Positions 24,616 to 34,125 of a stretch of 36,248 nt of DNA are shown here, piece by piece. The notes beneath the pieces were generated by a model. It was not told the DNA's origin, ran no database searches, and saw only the letters and a program-made list of their open reading frames with translations. The position numbers were made by a program, and so were the translations under genes. The DNA is from Betaproteobacteria bacterium HGW-Betaproteobacteria-16 (GTDB lineage: Bacteria; Pseudomonadota; Gammaproteobacteria; Burkholderiales; Burkholderiaceae_C): positions 1-36,248 of the forward strand of contig PHCQ01000051.1 in NCBI GenBank assembly GCA_002840835.1. The letters run 5' to 3'. Each line of letters opens with the position of its first letter. The first letter of the stretch is position 1.

Positions 24616-25362
24616 ATGACGGGCAACACGGAGACAAGCCCATTGATCGAACCCGTCGACCCGCGGAGCAATCACTTGTTGGCCTCACTGCCAGAGGCCG
24701 AGTGGCAACGTTGGCAGCCTCAGCTGGAGCGTTTTGAAATGCCTCTGGGCAAGGTGCTGTATGAGTCCGGTGCGCCTGTGCAATACGCCTACTTCCCCAC
24801 CAACGCCATCGTCTCGCTGCTGTATGTGCTGGAGAATGGCTCGACGGCGGAGATTGCGGTGGTCGGCCACGAGGGCGTGGTGGGGGTCGCCATCTTCATG
24901 GGCGGTGGCTCCACGCCGAGCCGGGCGGTGGTGCAAAGTGCAGGCATGGGCTACCGGCTGCGCGCGGACGTGATCAAACTTGAATTCGAGCGCTCGGGCC
25001 CGGTGATGCACCTGATGTTGCGCTACACCCAGGCGCTGATCACGCAAATGAGCCAGACAGCGGTGTGCAATCGGCACCACTCGCTGGACCAGCAACTCTG
25101 CCGCTGGCTGCTGCTCAGCCTGGACCGCCTGCCCGGCAACGAGCTGGTGATGACGCAGGAGCTGATCTCCAACATGCTGGGCGTGCGCCGCGAGGGTGTC
25201 ACCGAAGCCGCGCACAAGTTGCAGGAGATCGGTCTCATCCGCTATTCGCGGGGGCGGATCACGGTGCTGGACCGCCCGGGCCTGGAGCGCCGCACCTGCG
25301 AGTGCTACGCCGTCGTGAAGAGCGAATACGACCGCTTGCTGCCGGATCGCGTCGCTATCTGA
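24616..25362 (+). CDS. Crp/Fnr-family transcriptional regulator
   Basis: A 248-residue regulator with an N-terminal cyclic-nucleotide-binding-type beta-roll (Y-F-P-T-N-A-I-V-S-L-L-Y-V-L, then V-V-G-H-E-G-V-V-G-V) and a C-terminal winged helix-turn-helix (M-T-Q-E-L-I-S-N-M-L-G-V-R-R-E-G-V-T-E-A). The canonical cAMP-contact arginine motif is not evident and the Fnr cysteine cluster is absent, so the signal is unknown. The start is the ATG after GAAGGGG; the frame continues upstream without a ribosome site. It is divergent from the CheB-CheR fusion and may regulate it (inference from position). Confidence 0.88.
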   Translation: MTGNTETSPLIEPVDPRSNHLLASLPEAEWQRWQPQLERFEMPLGKVLYESGAPVQYAYFPTNAIVSLLYVLENGSTAEIAVVGHEGVVGVAIFMGGGSTPSRAVVQSAGMGYRLRADVIKLEFERSGPVMHLMLRYTQALITQMSQTAVCNRHHSLDQQLCRWLLLSLDRLPGNELVMTQELISNMLGVRREGVTEAAHKLQEIGLIRYSRGRITVLDRPGLERRTCECYAVVKSEYDRLLPDRVAI

Positions 25363-25429
25363 AGCGGTGTGCGAAGGTTGATGATGGCGTTGCCAGCGGC
25401 GGGTGGGGGCGGGGCAGATCAAGCCATGG

Positions 25430-25909
25430 CTATTGCCTGCGCTGCCTGACCAGACCATGGATCATCAGAAGGCCGAAGCCCACGATCAACACCCACTTGA
25501 GGAGGGAGCAAGCGGCCGACGCCGAATAGAGAAACGGCACGCCCAGCCGCGGGCCTTCGATGAGCCACCCATGCAGCACATTTTCCGCTGCGTCAAAAAA
25601 CGCGGCGAGTGGCAGAAGCCACGAGGCCAGACGGCGCAACGAATCACTGCCTGAACCCCATGTGCGCGTCCGTGTCACCAGGAGGTGGCCAAACGCGCCA
25701 TAGGCTGCCAGCAAAAGAAAGTCGACGGGCAAGTGCCGCCGATAGCGCAGCAGGTCTTCCGCCGACCAGAGCGAAAGGATTTCGCCGAAGGCTGCAGGCG
25801 TGTGCGCGAACTGCAGCGCCACCACGCCGGGCTCCAGCGGCGAGAGATACCAGGCCAGTCCTGTGAACAGCACCAGGGCGATCAAACCGCTTGTCCAGAC
25901 AGCGCGCAT
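25430..25909 (-). CDS. Small four-helix membrane protein, function unknown
   Basis: A 159-residue protein with four likely membrane helices: near the N terminus (L-I-A-L-V-L-F-T-G-L-A-W-Y), then F-L-L-L-A-A-Y-G-A-F-G-H, W-L-L-P-L-A-A-F-F-D-A-A-E-N, and L-K-W-V-L-I-V-G-F-G-L-L. The internal D-A-A-E-N pair of acidic residues inside a helix is notable. I do not recognise a characterised family. The ATG after GGGAG is chosen. It lies 85 bases past the methionine aminopeptidase gene on the same strand and converges with the Crp-like gene. Confidence 0.7.
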   Translation of the reverse strand: MRAVWTSGLIALVLFTGLAWYLSPLEPGVVALQFAHTPAAFGEILSLWSAEDLLRYRRHLPVDFLLLAAYGAFGHLLVTRTRTWGSGSDSLRRLASWLLPLAAFFDAAENVLHGWLIEGPRLGVPFLYSASAACSLLKWVLIVGFGLLMIHGLVRQRRQ

Positions 25910-25994
25910 GGGGTGTGCTCCCTCAGTGAACCGCGACCATCGCGTCGACTTCGACCGCGCATCTGTGTGAACTGAAAAGCATTTGATGCCGGGC

Positions 25995-26786
25995 TCAAAC
26001 CGGTGGGTAACCATGCGTGCCGTCAGGCCAGGCCGTCAGCACCTCGTACCCGTCGGGTGTCACCGCCACCATGTGCTCCCACTGGGCAGAGAGCGAGCGG
26101 TCCCTGGTCACCACCGTCCACCCATCGGGCAGTTGCCGGACCTCGCGTTTGCCCGCATTGATCATGGGCTCGATGGTGAACACCATGCCCGGCTCCAGCT
26201 TCAGCCCTTCACCGGGGCGGCCGTGGTGCAGCACCTGCAGGTCTTCGTGGTAGATCTGCCCGATGCCGTGTCCGCAGTACTCACGCACCACGCTGAAATG
26301 CGCGCGGTGAGCGACCGACTGGATGGCGTGGCCAATGTCGCCCAGCGTGGCGCCCGGCTTCACCTGCCGAATGCCCGCCACCATGGCTTCGTAAGTGGTC
26401 TCCACCAGACGCCGGGCCAGGGTGCTGGGGGTACCCACAAAGAACATGCGGCTGGTGTCACCGAACCAGCCATCCTTGATGACGGCGACATCGATGTTGA
26501 CGATGTCGCCCTTTTTCAGAATCCGGTCTGCCGAGGGAATGCCATGGCACACCACCTGGTTGACGGAGGTGAGGATGGTCCTGGGATAGCCCTGGTACCC
26601 CACATTGGCCGGAATGGCGCCCTGCACGTTGACGATGTGATCGTGGCAGAGGCGGTCGAGAGCGTCTGTGCTCACACCGGGCACCACATGCGGTCCGATC
26701 ATGCTCAGCACCTCTGCGGCCAGCTGGGCGGCCCGCCTCGACTTGTCGATGTCTTCGGCGGACTTGATGATGACGCTGCCGGCCAT
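25995..26786 (-). CDS. map: Type I methionine aminopeptidase
   Basis: A 263-residue enzyme that removes N-terminal methionine from new proteins. All five metal ligands are visible: Asp in N-I-D-V, Asp in W-F-G-D-T-S, His in Y-C-G-H-G-I-G, Glu in F-T-I-E-P-M and Glu in Q-W-E-H-M. The substrate histidine of V-C-H-G-I-P is also present. Its ATG overlaps the stop of the ParD-like gene by one base (TGATG), so the two are translationally coupled. The housekeeping map gene usually sits near rpsB, so this is probably a second, accessory copy (inference). Confidence 0.92.
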   Translation of the reverse strand: MAGSVIIKSAEDIDKSRRAAQLAAEVLSMIGPHVVPGVSTDALDRLCHDHIVNVQGAIPANVGYQGYPRTILTSVNQVVCHGIPSADRILKKGDIVNIDVAVIKDGWFGDTSRMFFVGTPSTLARRLVETTYEAMVAGIRQVKPGATLGDIGHAIQSVAHRAHFSVVREYCGHGIGQIYHEDLQVLHHGRPGEGLKLEPGMVFTIEPMINAGKREVRQLPDGWTVVTRDRSLSAQWEHMVAVTPDGYEVLTAWPDGTHGYPPV

Positions 26787-27040
26787 CAGTGCTTGCCAGC
26801 GGAGGACGTTCGTGGTTTGCCAGCGGGGGCTGCCGCCGCCACAGAGATGTCCAGCCCGCCCGCCAGCTCCGCCCTTATCAGCAACTGACTGATCTCCCGG
26901 TGGTTCAACTCCGGGTACAGCTCGGTCAGCATGCCGACCCGCATCCAGTGTTCAGCCTGCGCGTTGATGGACCGGCTGAGTGCACTGCCCGCTACCCGCA
27001 GGTTCTCGTGCATCAGGTCTGAAATCTTGACGATGCCCAT
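26786..27040 (-). CDS. ParD-like antitoxin-family protein
   Basis: An 84-residue protein of the ParD-like family. The N-terminal K-I-S-D-L-M-H-E-N-L-R and following helices with S-R-S-I-N-A-Q-A-E-H-W fit a ribbon-helix-helix DNA-binding fold. The tail is Ala/Gly/Pro-rich and probably flexible. A strong GGAGG lies six bases before the ATG. It is the first gene of a two-gene operon with map, not with a ParE toxin. An inverted repeat at the promoter suggests autoregulation. Confidence 0.8.
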   Translation of the reverse strand: MGIVKISDLMHENLRVAGSALSRSINAQAEHWMRVGMLTELYPELNHREISQLLIRAELAGGLDISVAAAAPAGKPRTSSAGKH

Positions 27041-27052
27041 GGAAGGCCTCCA

Positions 27053-27087
27053 ATATGAAACATATACAGATCATATACGTTTCATAT
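27053..27087. promoter_or_regulatory. Inverted repeat operator at the parD-like/map promoter
   Basis: ATATGAAACATATA and TATACGTTTCATAT are inverted copies matching at 13 of 14 positions, with a seven-base spacer. The repeat ends within a few bases of the GGAGG of the ParD-like gene and overlaps AT-rich -10-like sequence (TATGAT, TATATG on the minus strand). This is the expected layout for an autorepressed toxin-antitoxin-like operon. Confidence 0.7.
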
Positions 27088-27150
27088 GGCTTGGAAAAAG
27101 GGCCTTCCTGCCTGCTTTCTGCCAGCGTGCCCTTGGCGCCTTCAGCGTCT

Positions 27151-27888
27151 TCAGATCGCCGTCTGGTTCACCCGCTTCATCAAGGCTTCCGCACTCTCCT
27201 TGCGCTCGCTGTACCGGTCGACCAGGTAGGGCGATACGTCGCGTGTGAGCCAGGTGAACTTCACCAGCTCTTCGATCACGTCGACGATGCGGTCGAAGTA
27301 GGGCGAGGGTTTCATGCGGTCGTTGTCGTCGAACTCCAGGAAAGCCTTGGCCACGGAGGACTGGTTGGGGATGGTGATCATGCGCATCCAGCGACCCAGC
27401 ACGCGCATCTGGTTCACGGCGTTGAACGACTGCGATCCGCCACTCACCTGCATCACCGCCAGCGTCTTGCCCTGCGTGGGCCGCACCGCACCGGAAGACA
27501 GTGGAATCCAGTCGATCTGCGTTTTCATGATGCCGGTCATGGCGCCGTGGCGCTCGGGCGAACACCACACCATGCCTTCGGACCAGGCCGCCAGCTCGCG
27601 CAGTTCCTGCACCTTGGGGTGGTCGTCGGGCGCGTCGTCGGCCAGGGGCAGGCCGCTGGGGTTGAAGACGCGCGCTTCTGCACCCATGGCATGCAGCAGG
27701 CGCACACACTCTTCCACCACCAGCCGGCTGAAAGAGCGGGGCCGCAGCGACCCGTACAGCAGCAAGATGCGCGGTGGGTGGCTGCTGCCGGGTGCCGGGC
27801 GCAGGCGCTCTGGATCGGGCACCCGGAAATGGGCGGCCTCTGCCTGCGGCAGATCACTCAGCGGTTTTGACACGTTGTCCTTCCTCAT
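27151..27888 (-). CDS. arsH: ArsH, NADPH-dependent FMN reductase / organoarsenical oxidase
   Basis: A 245-residue flavodoxin-like flavoprotein. The FMN phosphate loop [10 protein letters not shown] and the ArsH signature [15 protein letters not shown] are clear, as is [14 protein letters not shown]. ArsH oxidises trivalent methyl and aromatic arsenicals to less toxic pentavalent forms and can act as a general flavin reductase. The start overlaps the end of arsC by 35 bases; a GTG five codons later would shorten the overlap. It is the last gene of the arsenic operon. Confidence 0.93.
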   Translation of the reverse strand: MRKDNVSKPLSDLPQAEAAHFRVPDPERLRPAPGSSHPPRILLLYGSLRPRSFSRLVVEECVRLLHAMGAEARVFNPSGLPLADDAPDDHPKVQELRELAAWSEGMVWCSPERHGAMTGIMKTQIDWIPLSSGAVRPTQGKTLAVMQVSGGSQSFNAVNQMRVLGRWMRMITIPNQSSVAKAFLEFDDNDRMKPSPYFDRIVDVIEELVKFTWLTRDVSPYLVDRYSERKESAEALMKRVNQTAI

Positions 27889-28288
27889 CGATCACACGCT
27901 CACCGTCCTCCTTGGTGAAGGCCGCCTTTTGCGGTTGCGGCAGGATGTCGAGCACCACCTCGGAGGGCCGGCACATGCGGGTGCCCAGGGCGGTGACGAC
28001 GATCGGCCGTTGCAGCAGGATGGGGTGTTCGCCGATGAAATCCAGCAGTTGTTCGTCGGTCCAGTGCGGCGCGTCCAGCCCCAGCTCCTTGTAGATGGTT
28101 TCCTTTTGCCGCAGCACGTCGCGCACAGTGCCACCCATGTCGCTGATCAGCTGCTTCAACTCTTCGCGCGTCGGTGGTGTTTTCAGGTATTCGATGACCA
28201 CGGGCTCCACCCCGCTGTTGCGGATCAGGGCCAGGGTGTTGCGCGAGGTGCCGCACTTGGGGTTGTGGTAAATCTTGATGGTTTCCAT
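27854..28288 (-). CDS. arsC: Arsenate reductase, glutaredoxin-coupled type
   Basis: A 144-residue ArsC of the R773 type, reducing arsenate to arsenite with glutathione and glutaredoxin. The catalytic cysteine is Cys12 in [10 protein letters not shown]. The arginine-containing R-P-I-V-V-T and R-P-S-E segments that bind arsenate are present. It starts 16 bases after the acr3 stop. This is the second, mechanistically different arsenate reductase of the operon. Confidence 0.93.
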   Translation of the reverse strand: METIKIYHNPKCGTSRNTLALIRNSGVEPVVIEYLKTPPTREELKQLISDMGGTVRDVLRQKETIYKELGLDAPHWTDEQLLDFIGEHPILLQRPIVVTALGTRMCRPSEVVLDILPQPQKAAFTKEDGERVIDEEGQRVKTAE

Positions 28289-28304
28289 GCGGGGTACTCC
28301 AGAT

Positions 28305-29315
<1,011 letters not shown>

Positions 29316-29340
29316 ACCCACAACCTCTGGTCAAAAACGC

Positions 29341-29370
29341 AAAAGGCCCGGGCGCTGCAAACGCCCGGGC
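29341..29370 (-). terminator. Intrinsic terminator inside the arsenic operon
   Basis: On the minus strand GCCCGGGCG and CGCCCGGGC form a perfect nine-base stem with a seven-base loop, followed by CUUUUGCGUUUUU. It lies between the arsC(LMW) stop and the acr3 start. No T-run follows on the plus strand, so it acts on minus-strand transcription. Confidence 0.85.
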
Positions 29371-29391
29371 TTCGATGGAGGCTTCAACAGT

Positions 29392-29892
29392 TCAGGATGT
29401 GACCTTGCCCATGCTGTCAAGCTCTCTCTTGAGGGCGAGCTTATCCAGCTTTTCGATGGGCAGCACCGTCAGCAAGGCAATGCGGCGGTTCATCACTGCA
29501 AAACAATCGGTGAAGGCGCGCTGGATGACCTCATCGCTTCCTTTGACGGCAGCCGGGTCTTCCACGCCCCAGTGGGCCGACATGGGCTGTCCCGGCCAGA
29601 TCGGGCACACCTCGCCGGCCGCCTTGTCGCACACAGTGAGCACGAAGTCCATTCTGGGCGCGTCCGGCAAGGCAAATTCATCCCAGTTTTTGCTGCGCAG
29701 GCCGGCGGTCTTGAAGCGGTTGCGTTCGAGCAGGGCGATGGCGTAGGGGTTGACCTGGCCAGCGGGGTGGCTGCCGGCGCTGTAGGCGCGGAAACGCCCT
29801 GCGCCTTGCTGGTTGAGGATGGCCTCGGCCATGATGCTGCGCGCGGAGTTGCCGGTGCAGATGAAGAGCACGTTGTAGATCGATGAACTCAT
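29392..29892 (-). CDS. arsC: Arsenate reductase, low-molecular-weight phosphatase type
   Basis: A 166-residue enzyme with the PTP loop C-T-G-N-S-A-R-S (C-x5-R, Cys12) and a Cys pair in V-C-D-K-A-A-G-E-V-C, as in thioredoxin-coupled arsenate reductases of the pI258 type. These three cysteines pass the disulfide during arsenate reduction. It follows arsR by 10 bases, so it is cotranscribed with it. AAAGG precedes the ATG. Confidence 0.9.
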   Translation of the reverse strand: MSSSIYNVLFICTGNSARSIMAEAILNQQGAGRFRAYSAGSHPAGQVNPYAIALLERNRFKTAGLRSKNWDEFALPDAPRMDFVLTVCDKAAGEVCPIWPGQPMSAHWGVEDPAAVKGSDEVIQRAFTDCFAVMNRRIALLTVLPIEKLDKLALKRELDSMGKVTS

Positions 29893-29902
29893 GAAAGACC
29901 TT

Positions 29903-30241
29903 TCAGCACGTGGTGCAGGAGGGAACAGCGGCGGGGCCGGTCGTCACTTCGCAGGGCTCTCCCTGGCAGCAGTGCGCCGTCAGAAACTGAAGCAGGTCGC
30001 TCATGGCGCCGAACTCGGCGCGGTAGATCAGGTGGCGGCCGTCGCGCTCCTGAGAAACCAGGCCCGCATGGCTGAGCTCCTTCAGGTGGAACGACAGCGC
30101 TGTGGCGGCCACGCCCAGCGAGGCGGTGAGTTCACCCGGTGTGAGGCCTTGTGGCCCTTGCGCCACCAGGGAGCGGAAGATGCGCAGGCGCGTTTCCTGA
30201 GCCAGAGCGCCGAGGGCCTTGACGGCTTGGGTTTCGTCCAT
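29903..30241 (-). CDS. arsR: ArsR-family arsenite-responsive repressor
   Basis: A 112-residue winged-helix repressor of the ArsR/SmtB family. The helix-turn-helix reads L-T-A-S-L-G-V-A-A-T-A-L-S-F-H-L-K-E-L, with a wing around R-D-G-R-H-L-I-Y-R. Instead of the usual Cys-V-C-D in the recognition helix, cysteines are at the C terminus (Cys91, Cys92, Cys97, plus 109 and 112), matching the alternative As(III) site described for Acidithiobacillus ArsR (Cys95, 96, 102). It is the third gene of the operon. A candidate operator lies upstream of the first gene at 32587-32602. Confidence 0.92.
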   Translation of the reverse strand: MDETQAVKALGALAQETRLRIFRSLVAQGPQGLTPGELTASLGVAATALSFHLKELSHAGLVSQERDGRHLIYRAEFGAMSDLLQFLTAHCCQGEPCEVTTGPAAVPSCTTC

Positions 30242-30253
30242 TGGTAAGTTCCT

Positions 30254-31492
30254 TCAAACTGGGGTGGCTTGCAGTTCGCGTTTCTGCGGCAGCTTCAGGG
30301 TGGTGAGCCAGCAGACCGTCAGCATCAGGGCCGAGCCGAGCAAGGCATACAGCAGCCCGCCCCACTGGTACAACAGGCCGGAGAGCAGCGTGCCGGTGAA
30401 ACGGCCCAGCGCGTTGGCCGCGTAATAGAAGCCCACGTCTTCGGCAGCCTTTTCCGAGCCGGCGTATGCCAGCACCAGGTAGGAATGCACGGAAGAGTTG
30501 ATGGCGAAGGCAAAGCCGAACACGCCCAGGCCACCCACCACGATCCAGGGCAGCTGGGGCGCGTCCATGGCCACCGCCACCGCCAGCCCCATGGGCACCA
30601 GCGCCAGCAGCGCGGACCACAGCCGCGCGGCAGGCACCTCTGTGCTCAGCCCGTCTTCGCTGCGCTTCACAAACGCTGGCGCCAACGCTTGCACGGCGCC
30701 GTAGCCAATGGTCCAGGCTGCCAGGAAAGTGCCCACCATGGTGAAGGTCCAGCCCTGCGAATACAGGTACACCGGCACACCCACCACGAACCACACATCG
30801 CGCGCGCCGAACAGCACCACGCGCGCGGCGGCCAGCACGTTCACACCAGTGTTTTTGGCAAACAACTCCTTGGCCGACTTCGACGCCTTGTTCTTGCCCA
30901 TCATTGTGGGGAGCGAGCTCACCACCCCCACCAGCACCAGCGCCAGCAACGCGGCCATGGCCCACAGCGCCTGCTGGAAGCCCAGCGTCTGCAGCAGCAG
31001 GCCGCCCAGGAAAAAGCCCACGCCCTTCATGGCGTTCTTGCTGCCGGTGAACCAGGCCACCCACTTGAACAGCTGGCCCGAACCCTGGTTCTTCGCCTGA
31101 TCGGCGGTGACCTTGATGGCCGATTTGCTGGCGGTCTTGGTGAGGTCCTTGGCCACGCCGCAAATGCCCTGCGCCAGCACCACCCAGGCCACCGACAGGG
31201 CCGCGCTCCAGCCCGGGTCCAGGAACGACAAGATGGTGAAGCCGGTGATCTGCGTGACCAGTCCCACGGTGAGCATGCGCGTGATGCCGTAACGCGTGGC
31301 CAGCCAGCCGCCAATGAAGTTGGCTGCGATGCCGGCCGCTTCGTACAGCAGGAACAGAAAGGCCAGCGTGAAGGGCGAATAGCCCAGCTGGTAGAAGTGC
31401 AGCAGCACCAGCATGCGCAAGGCGCCGTCGGTGAGCGTGAAGCCCCAGTAGGCGGCCGTGACGATCGCGTAGTTGCGTTCTGCTGTGTTCAT
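30254..31492 (-). CDS. arsJ: ArsJ, MFS exporter of 1-arseno-3-phosphoglycerate
   Basis: A 412-residue major-facilitator permease with 10-12 hydrophobic helices and the ArsJ-like N terminus N-Y-A-I-V-T-A-A-Y-W-G-F-T-L-T-D-G-A-L-R. ArsJ exports 1-arseno-3-phosphoglycerate made by the adjacent GAPDH from arsenate, which decomposes outside the cell. The gene order gapdh-arsJ, with a 13-base gap, is the diagnostic pairing and is the main reason for the specific name. Confidence 0.9.
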   Translation of the reverse strand: MNTAERNYAIVTAAYWGFTLTDGALRMLVLLHFYQLGYSPFTLAFLFLLYEAAGIAANFIGGWLATRYGITRMLTVGLVTQITGFTILSFLDPGWSAALSVAWVVLAQGICGVAKDLTKTASKSAIKVTADQAKNQGSGQLFKWVAWFTGSKNAMKGVGFFLGGLLLQTLGFQQALWAMAALLALVLVGVVSSLPTMMGKNKASKSAKELFAKNTGVNVLAAARVVLFGARDVWFVVGVPVYLYSQGWTFTMVGTFLAAWTIGYGAVQALAPAFVKRSEDGLSTEVPAARLWSALLALVPMGLAVAVAMDAPQLPWIVVGGLGVFGFAFAINSSVHSYLVLAYAGSEKAAEDVGFYYAANALGRFTGTLLSGLLYQWGGLLYALLGSALMLTVCWLTTLKLPQKRELQATPV

Positions 31493-31505
31493 GAGCGGAG
31501 GCGGA

Positions 31506-32549
31506 TCAGATGCCCGTGGCCTGCATGTGGCAGGCCAGATCGACCATGCGGCAGGCGTAACCCATTTCGTTGTCGTACCAGGCGTAGACCTTGAGCAGCG
31601 TGCCGTCGGTCACCATGGTGGACAGCGCATCCACGATGCTGGATCGCGTGTCGCGCGCGTAGTCCACGCTCACCAGCGGGCGGGTTTCGTACCCCAGAAT
31701 GCCGGCCAGCGGGCCTTTGGCCGCAGCGGCGAACAGGTCGTTCACCTCGTCCACTGTGGTTTCGCGCTGCAGCTCAAACACGCAGTCGGTGAGCGAAGCA
31801 TTGAGCGCTGGGACGCGCACCGCATGGCCGTTGAGCTTGCCCTTGAGTTCCGGGTAGATGAGGGCGATGGCGGTGGCGCTGCCGGTGGTGGTGGGTGCCA
31901 GGCTCATGAGCGCGCTGCGGGCGCGACGCAGGTCCTTGTGCGGCGCGTCCACCACCAGGTTGGTGTTGGTGGGGTTGTGCAGCGTGGTGATCTGGCCGTG
32001 GCGGATGCCGATGGCTTCGTGGACCACCTTCACCACCGGGGCCAGGCAGTTGGTGGTGCAAGAAGCAGCCGTGACGATGCGGTCGCGTTCCGGGTTGTAC
32101 AGCGTGTGGTTCACGCCCACCACGATGTTGAGCACATCGCCCACCTTCACGGGAGCGGCCACCACCACGCGCTTGGCACCCCGGTCCAGGTGGCCCTGGA
32201 TGGTCTCTGGCGTGAGGAATTTGCCAGTGCATTCCAGCACCAGGTCCACGCCCAGGTCGCCCCAGGGAATGTCGCCGGGTGCTGCGTGCGCGCTGAACGA
32301 CATGCGATGCTCGTCGATGCGGATGGCATCTTCGCCCTCGGCTTCGATGTCGGCCCGCCACTTGCCCTGCACGCTGTCAAACGCCAGCAGATGCGCCGTG
32401 GCGGCGGCACCGCCCTTGAGTTCGTTGAGGTGCACCACCTCCAGCCGGTTGCCGGCCAGCGGGTCGTCGCTCTGACGCTCCGCCGCGCCCATGGCCGCGC
32501 GCAAGGCCAGCCGCCCGATGCGGCCCATGCCGTTGATGCCTACTTTCAT
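31506..32549 (-). CDS. gapdh: ArsJ-associated glyceraldehyde-3-phosphate dehydrogenase
   Basis: A 347-residue GAPDH. The NAD site [10 protein letters not shown], catalytic Cys in [11 protein letters not shown] and the late W-Y-D-N-E-M-G-Y motif are intact. The segment T-L-H-N-P-T-N-T-N after the active site differs from the central-metabolism form. With arsenate in place of phosphate it makes 1-arseno-3-phosphoglycerate for ArsJ. GGAG lies eight bases before the ATG. It is the first gene of the arsenic operon. Confidence 0.92.
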   Translation of the reverse strand: MKVGINGMGRIGRLALRAAMGAAERQSDDPLAGNRLEVVHLNELKGGAAATAHLLAFDSVQGKWRADIEAEGEDAIRIDEHRMSFSAHAAPGDIPWGDLGVDLVLECTGKFLTPETIQGHLDRGAKRVVVAAPVKVGDVLNIVVGVNHTLYNPERDRIVTAASCTTNCLAPVVKVVHEAIGIRHGQITTLHNPTNTNLVVDAPHKDLRRARSALMSLAPTTTGSATAIALIYPELKGKLNGHAVRVPALNASLTDCVFELQRETTVDEVNDLFAAAAKGPLAGILGYETRPLVSVDYARDTRSSIVDALSTMVTDGTLLKVYAWYDNEMGYACRMVDLACHMQATGI

Positions 32550-32586
32550 GCGAGTGCTCCAACAAATCGATCAAAAATCAGGTTGA

Positions 32587-32602
32587 TTCAATAATTGTTG
32601 AA
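32587..32602. promoter_or_regulatory. Candidate ArsR operator at the head of the arsenic operon
   Basis: TTCAATAATTGTTGAA is a 16-base palindrome with one mismatched pair, in an AT-rich patch 38 bases before the gapdh ATG. It fits the TTCAA-N6-TTGAA type dyad bound by ArsR-family repressors. The surrounding 135-base gap after the PhnZ-like gene would hold the operon promoter. Confidence 0.65.
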
Positions 32603-32684
32603 GTATTGCATGGGTTTGTGACACCGCCGTGACGCGTGTCGCGTTATCCCTTGGCTGGCGCTCAGCCTTCAGCGCTGCCCGCGC

Positions 32685-33293
32685 TCAGTTCGTGTGGGCG
32701 CTCTGCAGGCTTTGGCCTGCGATGTCAGGCTTGCGCACCGTGCTTGCGACCTGGTGCATCAGGGCCACGTAATGGGTTAACGGCGGCGTGGGCGCGCCGG
32801 GTGTCTTGGCGCGGTCGTCGTAGCGGCGCAGGCGCAGTGCCGTGGCCGCGTGGGGGTGGTTCATGAATTCGATGGCCTGCTGCGCACTGAACACGCCACC
32901 CTGCAGTTCCAGACTGCGAATGGACGCAGGCGAGAGCTGCGCCAGGTAGCTGGCGTCGGTGCGGCAGAGGTGGCGCTTGGCGTCCACATGCAGGCGGATC
33001 GGCTCCAGCACCGCGTCGGAAAACAGCGGACGCAGAAAGGGCAGGGCGATGAACTGGTGCAGGTCGTCACGCGAATGCTGGGCCGGTTCGGCGGGCTCGG
33101 CATCTGCCCGCAGCAGGTGGCCCAGGTCGTGCAGCAGGGCGGCCACGATGGTCTCGGCCGTTTCGCCTTCGACCTCAGCGAGGTGGGCGCACTGCAAGGC
33201 GTGGTCGAGCTGGCTCACGGCTTCGTTGCCGTACTGTCTCGCGCCCTGGCGTTGCAACAGGTCGGCAATGGCATCCACAGGGTGAACGTTCAT
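32685..33293 (-). CDS. PhnZ-like HD-domain oxygenase (phosphonate degradation)
   Basis: A 202-residue HD-domain protein related to PhnZ, a mixed-valence diiron oxygenase cleaving 2-amino-1-hydroxyethylphosphonate to glycine and phosphate. PhnZ-type residues are conserved with an offset of about three: Tyr21 and Glu24 in Y-G-N-E-A-V-S-Q, His31, the HD pair His55-Asp56, His59, His102, and the D-D of R-R-Y-D-D. It follows phnE by six bases. The partner hydroxylase PhnY is not in the window, so it may lie elsewhere. Confidence 0.82.
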   Translation of the reverse strand: MNVHPVDAIADLLQRQGARQYGNEAVSQLDHALQCAHLAEVEGETAETIVAALLHDLGHLLRADAEPAEPAQHSRDDLHQFIALPFLRPLFSDAVLEPIRLHVDAKRHLCRTDASYLAQLSPASIRSLELQGGVFSAQQAIEFMNHPHAATALRLRRYDDRAKTPGAPTPPLTHYVALMHQVASTVRKPDIAGQSLQSAHTN

Positions 33294-33299
33294 GTGAAT

Positions 33300-34106
33300 T
33301 CAGACCGCCAATTTTCGAATGCGCGCCGAGACCAGGTCGATCAGGGTCACGCTGACCACGATGATGATCATCACCGCGCAGGTTTCGGCGTATTGGAAGC
33401 CGCGAATGATTTCCCACAGCACCACGCCGATGCCGCCGGCACCCACCATGCCCACCACCGATGCGGAACGCACGTTGGCTTCGAATCGGTAGAGCGTGTA
33501 GGAGATCCACAGCGGCATGACCTGCGGGATCACGCCGTAGACAATTTCGTGCAGGGCGCTGGCGCCGGTGGAGCGGATGCCCTCCACCGGCTGCGGGTCG
33601 ATGGCTTCCACCGCTTCAGAGAACAGTTTGGCCAGGGTGCCGGCGGTGTGGATCCACAGCGCCAGCACGCCAGCGAACGGGCCCAGGCCCACCGCCACCA
33701 CGAACAGCATGGCGAACACCATTTCGTTGATGGCGCGAAACGAGTCCAGCAGGCGCCGTACGGGCTGGTGCACCCACCAGGGTGCGATGTTGCTGGAGGC
33801 CAGCAGGGACAGCGGAATGGCGGTGATCACCGCCAGTGCAGTGCCCCAGAGCGCGATCTGCAGCGTGACGATCATCTCGCTGATGTAGAGGCGCCAGTCG
33901 GCGAAGTTGGGCGGGAAGAACTCGGACGCGTAGTCGGCCATGTTGCCCGAATCGCGCCAGAGATCCAGGGGGCGCATGTCGGCCCCGTTCCAGGAGGCGA
34001 CAAGCAGCGCCAGCAGCGCACCCCAGGACAGGTACCAGACCAGGCCGTGCTTGGGCGCGGCGCTCTCGGCAAGCGTCTGCCATTTCGGATGGGTGAGGGT
34101 GTTCAT
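33300..34106 (-). CDS. phnE: Phosphonate ABC transporter permease
   Basis: A 268-residue inner-membrane permease with about six helices. The ABC permease signature appears as [20 protein letters not shown] near the centre, with the PhnE-like [16 protein letters not shown] segment. It forms the membrane channel for PhnC and PhnD, starting 19 bases after phnD. Confidence 0.93.
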   Translation of the reverse strand: MNTLTHPKWQTLAESAAPKHGLVWYLSWGALLALLVASWNGADMRPLDLWRDSGNMADYASEFFPPNFADWRLYISEMIVTLQIALWGTALAVITAIPLSLLASSNIAPWWVHQPVRRLLDSFRAINEMVFAMLFVVAVGLGPFAGVLALWIHTAGTLAKLFSEAVEAIDPQPVEGIRSTGASALHEIVYGVIPQVMPLWISYTLYRFEANVRSASVVGMVGAGGIGVVLWEIIRGFQYAETCAVMIIIVVSVTLIDLVSARIRKLAV

Positions 34107-34125
34107 GGGGTGCGGCGGCGGGCGG

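Noticed and set aside
30269..31594. 441-codon plus-strand open frame over arsJ
   Set aside because: Composition typical of an antisense frame; the minus strand encodes a membrane transporter with family motifs.
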